From positions 1 through 23,671 of the forward strand of contig CAITQY010000568.1 in assembly GCA_903894655.1 (NCBI GenBank): a stretch of 23,671 nt of DNA, written 5' to 3'. The DNA comes from an uncultured Gemmatimonadota bacterium. Lineage in GTDB: Bacteria > Gemmatimonadota > Gemmatimonadetes > Gemmatimonadales > Gemmatimonadaceae. Below are positions 1-5,982 of the stretch, one piece after another. The first letter of the stretch is position 1, and every line of letters begins with the position of its first letter. Below the pieces are notes generated by a model. The model worked only from the letters and a program-made list of their open reading frames with translations. It made no database searches and was not told the DNA's origin. The position numbers and the translations under genes are program-made.

Positions 1-1822
1 GGCCACGCTCGTCGGGCCGGTTCGACAGCGCGCCGTGGAAATCACTCATGCTGATCACGCGGAGTGTCCGCCCCGGCGACGTGACCGCAGCCGCCGCCGG
101 CGCGGCGGCCACCGGTGCACCACCAGCCGCTTCCGCGGCCCGGCCGCGATTCTGCTCGCGATACGCGATCGCGCGCGCCGCCGCCGGCTCCAGACGCCAG
201 TTCACCGTGGCGTACGTCGCCGGATCGAGCGTCCCCGCCTTGGCCACGTCGTCAATGATGAGCGAGCGTATATCGACGTCCTTCTCAAACACGACCGGCG
301 CATTGGCCAGCATCGCGTAGCCGCCACCGCCACTCTGCCGATAGTTGTTGAGCGCCATCGTGAAAGAATCGGTCGGCTGCACCGCACGACCGTTTCGCGT
401 GAGCGTCGTGATGCGCGCACCGGCCGGCTTCGACACATCGATGACGTACTCCACCCCCATCACCACATCGAAGTTGAAGCCGGGAATCTTGGGGTCGACC
501 AGACCGCCGGCCGGGGCGGAACCATCGGGCGCCAGCGTGCGGTAATACAGGGCCGATTGTTCGAGAAACGCGCGCAGCTGGGCGCCCGTCAGGCGCACCG
601 CGCGCAGCGTGTTCTCATACGGATACAGTTTCGAAAGCGACGCCTGCGTCACGGCGCCCGTATCGAGCGTGGCGTCGAGGGAAAATGCGGCGGTGGCCGA
701 GAGCTCCGCCCCCGACGCGCGACGCATCACGTCGTTGATCAAATCGGTGACCGGGGCATCCACCACCCGGGCACTGTCGGCCCGCCACGTGACGGCGGTA
801 CGACCCACCGGTGTCGTCACCCACGTCACCGTGGCCTTGTGCGTTGCCGCCGACGCCGCGAGCACAGCCGGCGACTCCACGTGGCCCGCCACTTTCACCG
901 ACTGGCCGCGGTGCTTCACCACCGACCACTTCCCCTTCGACTTCTCCAGCGTCAACGTCGCCAACGCCACCGACGCCGCCCAGTTGCGCGGCTGCACGAG
1001 CAAGGCCCCATTGATCGTCGAGTCCACCAACTCGGCGTGCGAATGGCCGAACACGACCAGATTGATGCCGTCGATTTCGCGGGGCACGCGCGCCGCCACA
1101 TTCTCCGACGGCAATCCGGTCGCCACCGTGTCATAGGTGGCCGCGCCGTCCAGTCCCGAGTGCAACAACACGATCACCACGTCCGCCTTCTGCCGGCGCA
1201 CCTCGGTCACCGCCGTCCGCACTGAGCTCACGATGTCGGTGACGGTGAGACCGGCCTCGCGTAGATAGTCGCGGTCCCAGAGCATCGAGCCCGGCGTCGT
1301 CCCGCCGATGATCGCGATGCGCACCCCCCGTCGATCGATCAGCGTATAGGGTGCCACAAACGGGCGGCCCTGCGCATTCCGCACGTTGGCGGCCAGGAAC
1401 GGGAACGCCGCCTTGGCAATCACCGCCTGTAACGCCGGCACCCCAAAGTTGAACTCATGATTTCCCAGCACCGCCGCGTCGTAGTGCATCACATTCATCG
1501 CGGCGATGACCGGATGCACGGGGGGCGGCGCGACCTTGGCCGCCACGTACAACAGTGGGTTGCCCGAGAGGATGTCGCCCCCCTCCACCAGCAGCACCCG
1601 GCCCGGATTGGCCGCGCGAACCGAATCCACGATCGTCGCCGCCCCCGCTAACGTGCGGGCCGGATCGGCAGCATTGGCGTAGTAGTCCCACCCGCGCAGA
1701 CGGCCGTGCACGTCGGTGGTGGCGGCAATGACCAGATCGAACCGTCCCGACTGCGCAGGAAGCGGGGCCACCACGGCCAGTGTCAACACAGCCGCGGTCA
1801 GTAGCAAAGGCAATCGTCCCAT
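1..1822 (-). CDS. Secreted 5'-nucleotidase / metallophosphatase with a tandem second domain (partial, runs off left edge)
   Basis: The reading frame opens with ATG at 1822 and stays open for 607 codons to the window edge. Residues 1-24 form a signal peptide (hydrophobic core, then PLPAQS), so the enzyme is exported. A calcineurin-like metallophosphatase domain follows, with metal-site motifs TTDVHG (35-40), GGD (81-83), GNHEF (120-124), H221 and GHSH (259-262). Residues about 340-540 match the C-terminal substrate domain of 5'-nucleotidases (YPYENTL at 400, NNYRQSGGGGY near 492-502). After an Ala/Pro-rich linker (about 563-583) a second metallophosphatase begins with LRVISMSDFHG (587-597) and is cut by the edge. 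This double arrangement resembles YfkN-type enzymes that dephosphorylate nucleotides and 2',3'-cyclic nucleotides. The likely role is phosphate scavenging, which fits the neighbouring pho/pst genes. Family assignment is firm; exact substrate is not known. Confidence 0.9.
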   Translation of the reverse strand, partial: MGRLPLLLTAAVLTLAVVAPLPAQSGRFDLVIAATTDVHGRLRGWDYYANAADPARTLAGAATIVDSVRAANPGRVLLVEGGDILSGNPLLYVAAKVAPPPVHPVIAAMNVMHYDAAVLGNHEFNFGVPALQAVIAKAAFPFLAANVRNAQGRPFVAPYTLIDRRGVRIAIIGGTTPGSMLWDRDYLREAGLTVTDIVSSVRTAVTEVRRQKADVVIVLLHSGLDGAATYDTVATGLPSENVAARVPREIDGINLVVFGHSHAELVDSTINGALLVQPRNWAASVALATLTLEKSKGKWSVVKHRGQSVKVAGHVESPAVLAASAATHKATVTWVTTPVGRTAVTWRADSARVVDAPVTDLINDVMRRASGAELSATAAFSLDATLDTGAVTQASLSKLYPYENTLRAVRLTGAQLRAFLEQSALYYRTLAPDGSAPAGGLVDPKIPGFNFDVVMGVEYVIDVSKPAGARITTLTRNGRAVQPTDSFTMALNNYRQSGGGGYAMLANAPVVFEKDVDIRSLIIDDVAKAGTLDPATYATVNWRLEPAAARAIAYREQNRGRAAEAAGGAPVAAAPAAAAVTSPGRTLRVISMSDFHGALSNRPDERG

Positions 1823-1887
1823 CAGGGGAAGTTAGCGGCACCCACAGCCAAACGCTTGCCCCTCCTCTCAGCCCCCGCGAACTTGCC

Positions 1888-1912
1888 CGTATCGGCTCCG
1901 GCCGCCGATACG
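1888..1912. promoter_or_regulatory. Perfect 9-bp inverted repeat in a divergent intergenic region
   Basis: CGTATCGGC and GCCGATACG are perfect reverse complements separated by 7 bases. The element sits in the 174-base space between the divergently transcribed nucleotidase and udk-phoB-phoR genes. A weak -35/-10 pair (TTGCCC 1883-1888, GATACG 1907-1912, spacer 18) overlaps it on the plus strand. It could be an operator serving either gene or both. A transcribed hairpin is also possible. The palindrome is seen directly; its function is inferred. Confidence 0.45.
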
Positions 1913-1996
1913 CATCTGTTACACCGTCGTGGCGGTCCGGACATGACAACGGGACAGGTTGTACATCGTGCAGTGTCAGAACCGGAGTAGCCGCTC

Positions 1997-2665
1997 ATGA
2001 AACCGCTGATCATCGGGATCGCCGGCGGCACTGGCTCAGGGAAGTCGACGGTCGCGCGCAAGGTCGCCGAAGCATTGCCCGACGCTTCGGTCGCCTTTCT
2101 CGAGATGGACGCGTACTATCGCGATTTCCGGCACCTCACGCTGTCGCAGTTGCATCACGTGAACTGGGATCATCCCGATGCCTTCGACGTGGAGTTGCTC
2201 ACCGTCCACCTCAATGCGCTGTCGCGCGGCGAGGCGGTGGACTCGCCCGTCTACGAATTCGCGACCCATTCCCGAAGCGAGCGCACCCGACGCATCGCGC
2301 CGGCGGACGTTGTCGTCATCGACGGCATCCTGCTGCTGGCTGATGCCAATGTGCGGGCACTGTGCGATGTAAAGGTCTTCGTCGATGCCGATCCCGACAT
2401 CCGACTCATCCGTCGCATTCGCCGAGATACGGCCGTGCGCGGGCGGACGCTCGAGTCGGTACTCGACCAGTACCTGAACACGGTGCAGCCGATGCATCTG
2501 CAGTTCGTTGAACCCAGCAAACGCTACGCTGACGTGATCGTTCCGAGAGGCGGCAGCAACTTTGTTGCCATCGAGATGATCGTCGCCAAGATCCAGCGTC
2601 GGCTCGTCTCGCGCGCGGCTGCGCGAACCCCATTGTCCGTGCCCGTAACGGCCGAACCGGCCTGA
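1997..2665 (+). CDS. udk: Uridine kinase
   Basis: The 222-residue protein phosphorylates uridine and cytidine to UMP and CMP in the cytoplasmic pyrimidine salvage pathway. The P-loop GGTGSGKST is at residues 10-18. The nucleoside-binding segment DAYY (38-41) and NWDHPDAFD (56-64) follow, with YEFATHSR (86-93), a Walker B-like VVVIDGILLL (105-114), and an arginine-rich lid RRIRRDTAVRGR (139-150). The length is close to that of other bacterial uridine kinases. An upstream CCGGAG about 10 bases before the ATG may be the ribosome-binding site. The stop is only 12 bases from the phoB-type start, so the two are probably co-transcribed. That is an unusual partnership and may reflect salvage of nucleosides released by the divergent nucleotidase. 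Confidence 0.93.
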   Translation: MKPLIIGIAGGTGSGKSTVARKVAEALPDASVAFLEMDAYYRDFRHLTLSQLHHVNWDHPDAFDVELLTVHLNALSRGEAVDSPVYEFATHSRSERTRRIAPADVVVIDGILLLADANVRALCDVKVFVDADPDIRLIRRIRRDTAVRGRTLESVLDQYLNTVQPMHLQFVEPSKRYADVIVPRGGSNFVAIEMIVAKIQRRLVSRAAARTPLSVPVTAEPA

Positions 2666-2677
2666 GTCTGACACCGC

Positions 2678-3394
2678 ATGCAAGCTGCGCCGTCCACTGA
2701 ACGCATCCTCGTCGTTGATGACGAGCCCGAAATTGTGGCGCTCGTCACCTATCATCTCGCCAAAGTCGGGTACCGGGTGGCGACGGCTGCCACCGGACAG
2801 GAGGCGCTCGATATCGCCCGCCGTGAGCGCCCGTCGCTGATCGTCCTCGACCTGATGCTCCCGGGGATCTCCGGATTCGATGTCCTGGAGCAGCTCCGCG
2901 CCGATGAAAGTACACGGGACATTGCGGTCCTGATGCTGACCGCCCGCCGCGAGGAACCCGATCGCATTCGCGGGCTCTCCCTCGGCGCCGACGACTACCT
3001 CACGAAGCCCTTCAGCCCGGCCGAGCTCGTGCTGCGCGTCGGGGCCATCCTGCGCCGCACTGGCAATACCGCCCCCGTCAACGCCGACACGCTCGTGATC
3101 GGGCCCCTGCACGTCGACCGCGCCGCTATGGCGGTGAAGGTCGAAGGACAGGAAGTCGACCTCACGCCCACTGAATTCAAGCTCCTGCTCACGCTCGTGG
3201 AGCGGCGCGGCCGCGTCCAAGGGCGCGGGCTGTTGCTGGAAACGGTGTGGGATGCCGCGCCCGACATCCAGACGCGGACGGTCGACATGCATGTGCAGCG
3301 GCTACGCACCAAACTCGGCGCCGCCGGTGACATGATCGAGACCGTGCGCGGCTTCGGCTATCGCTTCCGTGCGGCCATGCCGCGCGGCGCGTGA
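2678..3394 (+). CDS. phoB: Phosphate regulon response regulator, PhoB type (OmpR family)
   Basis: This 238-residue two-component regulator is predicted to activate phosphate-starvation genes when phosphorylated by the adjacent kinase. The receiver domain spans about residues 8-122, with acidic pocket D14/D15, phospho-acceptor D58 in VLDLMLPG, T88 and K110 in LTKPF. The OmpR/PhoB winged-helix DNA-binding domain occupies about 138-235, with LTPTEFKLLLTL and the recognition region RTVDMHVQRLRTKLG followed by IETVRGFGYRF. The protein family alone does not separate PhoB from other OmpR-type regulators. The following PhoR-like kinase and the downstream pst-phoU genes make PhoB the best call. Confidence 0.88.
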   Translation: MQAAPSTERILVVDDEPEIVALVTYHLAKVGYRVATAATGQEALDIARRERPSLIVLDLMLPGISGFDVLEQLRADESTRDIAVLMLTARREEPDRIRGLSLGADDYLTKPFSPAELVLRVGAILRRTGNTAPVNADTLVIGPLHVDRAAMAVKVEGQEVDLTPTEFKLLLTLVERRGRVQGRGLLLETVWDAAPDIQTRTVDMHVQRLRTKLGAAGDMIETVRGFGYRFRAAMPRGA

Positions 3395-3431
3395 TCCCCC
3401 AGCGACCCATCGACCCCGTTCGGCGCGCGTC

Positions 3432-4850
3432 ATGAGACTCGCGCAGCGCATCGTCGTGAACAGCTTCGTCGTCGCGACGATGCTGGTCGGCATCGTGCTG
3501 TTCACGGTGGAGCGGCGCGTCACTGAGCGCGTGCGCGCTGAGGAGCCCACGGCCGCCGCGTCGGCCGATGAATTCCTCGCCAAGGTCCGTCGCGATATTG
3601 TCATCGCCGGCCTCGCCGCGCTGCTCGTCGGCGTGGCCTTGGCGCAAGTGCTCGCCGCCGCGGTCGCTCGTCCCATCGAGGAGCTGCGCGACGTGGCCCG
3701 CGGTTTGGCCGCCGGCGACCTCACGCAACGCCCCTCGCGGGCGATCGCCGGCGGTGAAGTGGGCGATCTCGCGGAAGCCCTGCGACGCCTCGCCGAGCAA
3801 CTCGAGGCCCGCCTTCAAGCGTTGCATGGCGAAGAAGCGCTTCTGGTCGCCCTCACCGAGTCGCTCAACGAAGGCGTGGTCGCCGTCGATGCGCGGCAGC
3901 GGGTGGTGCGGATCAACGAGACCGCTCGGCAGTTGCTCCGCATACGAGAGCCGGTGCCCTTCCCCGCCGACTTCCTGCCACGCGACCGCACACTGCGCGA
4001 GGCGTTGGCAGCCGTACTCTCCGGCGCCGAAGCCATCCCCGACGAAGTCCGCGTCGATGATCGTACGCTCTCGCTCACCGCCCGGCCCCTGCCCGGCGGT
4101 GGCGCCGTGCTGGCCGTGTATGATCTCACGCCGGTCCGTCGGCTCGAGGCGGTCCGCCGCGATTTCGTCGCCAACGTGTCGCACGAGCTGCGCACGCCGC
4201 TCACTGTGATCGGCGGCTTCGTCGAAACGCTGCAGGACGAGGAGCTGCCGCCAGAGCTGCGCCGCCAGTTCCTGGCCATGTGCGAAGGCAACGTGCGTCG
4301 CATGCAACGCATCGTGGACGATCTGCTCGACCTCTCGCGCATCGAATCGGGAGGATGGGTGCCCAACCCGACGGATCTCGACGTGGCGTCGATCGCCGCC
4401 GAGGTGCTGGCCCCGTTGCAGACGGCGGCGACCGAAAAGGGCGTGGCCCTCCGAACCGAGATCGGCACCGGTGCCGGTCAACTGTCCATCGATCCCACGG
4501 CCGCGCGACAGATTTTAAGTAACCTCGCAGAAAATGCACTGCGCCACACCACGGCCGGCGAGGTCGTGCTCTTTTCGCAGATTGATGACGGCGGCACGCG
4601 GATCGGGGTGCGGGACACCGGCTGCGGCATCGGTCCCGAACACCTCCCCCGCATCTTCGAGCGCTTTTACCGGGCCGACCCCGGTCGCTCGCGCGAGGCC
4701 GGCGGCACGGGGCTGGGGCTGGCCATCGTGCGCCATCTGGCCGAGTCCCACGGGGGCAAGGTCAAGGCCGAGTCGGAGCCCGGCGTCGGGACCACGATCT
4801 CGGCCTGGATTCCGATCCCCGACCCGGCGGAGAGCTACTCCGAAGGCTGA
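3432..4850 (+). CDS. phoR: Phosphate regulon sensor histidine kinase, PhoR type
   Basis: The 472-residue inner-membrane kinase has two membrane segments (about 8-26 and 56-78) separated by only about 30 periplasmic residues. A HAMP-like linker (about 79-130), a PAS-like region (about 135-235), a HisKA dimerisation domain with phospho-acceptor H251 in SHELRTPL, and a HATPase domain follow. The HATPase shows N-box NLAENALRH (364-372), DTGCGIG (395-401) and GGTGLGLAI (424-432). The short periplasmic loop suits a kinase that senses transport through Pst and PhoU, not a ligand directly. I chose ATG 3432 because an upstream in-frame start (3369) would lie inside phoB and adds a non-membrane-like tail. 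The 3' end overlaps the convergent sirtuin gene by 16 bases. Confidence 0.9.
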   Translation: MRLAQRIVVNSFVVATMLVGIVLFTVERRVTERVRAEEPTAAASADEFLAKVRRDIVIAGLAALLVGVALAQVLAAAVARPIEELRDVARGLAAGDLTQRPSRAIAGGEVGDLAEALRRLAEQLEARLQALHGEEALLVALTESLNEGVVAVDARQRVVRINETARQLLRIREPVPFPADFLPRDRTLREALAAVLSGAEAIPDEVRVDDRTLSLTARPLPGGGAVLAVYDLTPVRRLEAVRRDFVANVSHELRTPLTVIGGFVETLQDEELPPELRRQFLAMCEGNVRRMQRIVDDLLDLSRIESGGWVPNPTDLDVASIAAEVLAPLQTAATEKGVALRTEIGTGAGQLSIDPTAARQILSNLAENALRHTTAGEVVLFSQIDDGGTRIGVRDTGCGIGPEHLPRIFERFYRADPGRSREAGGTGLGLAIVRHLAESHGGKVKAESEPGVGTTISAWIPIPDPAESYSEG

Positions 4851-5758
4851 TCCGGAGGCTGATCCGATGTCGGCGAACTCGCCGACGAAGACCCAGCGCT
4901 CTCGCGGAGCGGCGGAGCGGCCGTCTCATGACGTCGAGCGCGGCGACCGGCGAAAGCTTCGGCAATCAGCCGCGGTAGCATGACCCCGGCCGGTCCCTCG
5001 ATCGGTAGTATAGACGGGCCCCGACGCTGGCCGTCCATACTGGGATTCACCACGATCACGGTGGCGCCGTGGGTGGCCGAGATCCACGGCAACGAGGCCG
5101 CGGGTTCAACCACGTTCGACGTGCCCACCGAGAGAAACACGTCGCACGCCACCGCCGCATGCCGAGCCGCCTCGAACTCCGCCATCGGCATCGGCTCGCC
5201 GAACCACACCACATCGGGGCGCATCAGGGCACCACAACGCTGGCACGTCGGTGGCTCGGCGGCCTCGTCGTCCGTGAGCGGCATCGGACCCGGACATCCG
5301 GCGCTGCATCGCGCGCGCATGAGCGAGCCATGTAGGCTGATCACCTCGCGCGACCCGGCCCGTTCGTGTAGGTCGTCCACGTTCTGGGTCACGAGCGTGC
5401 AGTGCGCCACCCGGGAGGCCAGCGTGACGAGCGCCTGGTGAGCGGGATTGGGGTGCGCCGACCGCACCATGGCACGACGAGAGGCATACCACTGCCAGAC
5501 TCGACCTGGATGTGCCGCGAAGGCCTCAGGGGTGGCGAGCTCTTGGGGCGAATACTGGGCCCAGAGCCCAGTTTGGGCCTCGCGGAAGGTTGGAATACCG
5601 CTTTCAGCCGACACGCCGGCGCCGGACAGCACGCACACGTGCTCAGCCGCACGAAGGGCGCGGGCCGCGACCGAGAGGGCCTCGGCGCGGGTCTGCGGGT
5701 CGGTAGGCGGGGGCGACGCGACGCGTCGACGCTCGAGCAGGGGATCAGAGGCAGCCAT
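4835..5758 (-). CDS. NAD-dependent protein deacylase (sirtuin, CobB/SIRT5-like)
   Basis: The 307-residue protein removes acyl groups from lysines using NAD. It carries the NAD-binding GAGVSAESGIPTFR (46-59), TQNVDDLHERAG (124-135), catalytic H143 in LHGS, zinc ligands C151/C155 and C172/C175, PDVVWFGE (181-188) and GTSNVVEPAA (212-221). Y91 and R94 in WYASRR match the Tyr-x-x-Arg pair that in SIRT5 and CobB binds negatively charged acyl groups, so desuccinylase or demalonylase activity is likely. About 45 C-terminal residues are a low-complexity tail rich in Ser, Ala and Pro. The gene diverges from the TonB receptor gene across a region containing the Pho-box-like repeat. Confidence 0.92.
   Translation of the reverse strand: MAASDPLLERRRVASPPPTDPQTRAEALSVAARALRAAEHVCVLSGAGVSAESGIPTFREAQTGLWAQYSPQELATPEAFAAHPGRVWQWYASRRAMVRSAHPNPAHQALVTLASRVAHCTLVTQNVDDLHERAGSREVISLHGSLMRARCSAGCPGPMPLTDDEAAEPPTCQRCGALMRPDVVWFGEPMPMAEFEAARHAAVACDVFLSVGTSNVVEPAASLPWISATHGATVIVVNPSMDGQRRGPSILPIEGPAGVMLPRLIAEAFAGRRARRHETAAPPLRESAGSSSASSPTSDQPPDQPSE
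4844..4867. repeat. Imperfect 12-bp tandem duplication at the phoR/sirtuin 3' overlap
   Basis: Two adjacent copies of AGGCTGATCCGG/A differ only at the last base. The first copy contains the phoR stop codon. On the opposite strand the pair encodes the last residues of the sirtuin (DQPPDQPSE). It is probably a slippage duplication extending the sirtuin tail. Confidence 0.7.
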
Positions 5759-5831
5759 TGTGCGGCGAGAATATCACGACAGGGCACCGCGCACCAGCCC
5801 CCTCCTCCGTCTGTTCCCGCTCAGACGCTCC

Positions 5832-5860
5832 GTGACACAACCGTTGCACAACCGTGCGGA
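5832..5860 (+). promoter_or_regulatory. Candidate Pho box: three 11-bp-period direct repeats
   Basis: GTGACAC, AACC, GTTGCAC, AACC, GTGCGGA follow one another, giving three half-sites exactly 11 bases apart with identical AACC spacers. The PhoB site of Escherichia coli read on its reverse strand is RTGACAG repeated every 11 bases, so spacing and half-site agree. The element lies in the 224-base divergent region between the sirtuin (74 bases from its ATG) and the TonB receptor (122 bases from its ATG), so either or both could be controlled. Related sequences occur at 8812-8829 and 12542-12559. The repeat is seen directly; PhoB binding is inferred. Confidence 0.55.
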
Positions 5861-5932
5861 GATCGGGACCTGGGTCACGGAGGTTTCTTTTCGTCCGGAC
5901 GCCCTCGGGTGCCGGCCGCACTGAACCTCGAG

Positions 5933-5946
5933 CGCCCAAGTGGGCG
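5933..5946 (+). other. Short inverted repeat in the receptor gene leader
   Basis: CGCCCA and TGGGCG flank a 2-base centre, so as RNA it would be a 5-bp stem with an AAGT loop. It lies 36 bases before the chosen start of the receptor gene. A TATATA tract follows at 5962-5967 and could be a -10 element, though no convincing -35 is seen. Confidence 0.3.
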
Positions 5947-5982
5947 TGTCTGATGTCACCATATATACCGACCCGATCATCC

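Noticed and set aside
35..1225. Plus-strand 396-residue open frame
   Set aside because: It is antisense to the clearly recognisable nucleotidase and is an Arg/His-rich composition artefact of high G+C DNA.
1945..1985. Pho box close to the udk start (ATGACAA and GTGTCAG half-sites)
   Set aside because: The half-site-like words are not spaced by 11 bases and differ in orientation, so no consistent site can be drawn here.
2036..3292. Minus-strand 418-residue open frame across udk and phoB
   Set aside because: It lies opposite two genes with intact catalytic motifs and has no family-like segments.
3189..4481. Minus-strand 430-residue open frame across phoR
   Set aside because: It is a shadow of the histidine kinase in high G+C sequence, with no signal peptide, domain or start-site support.
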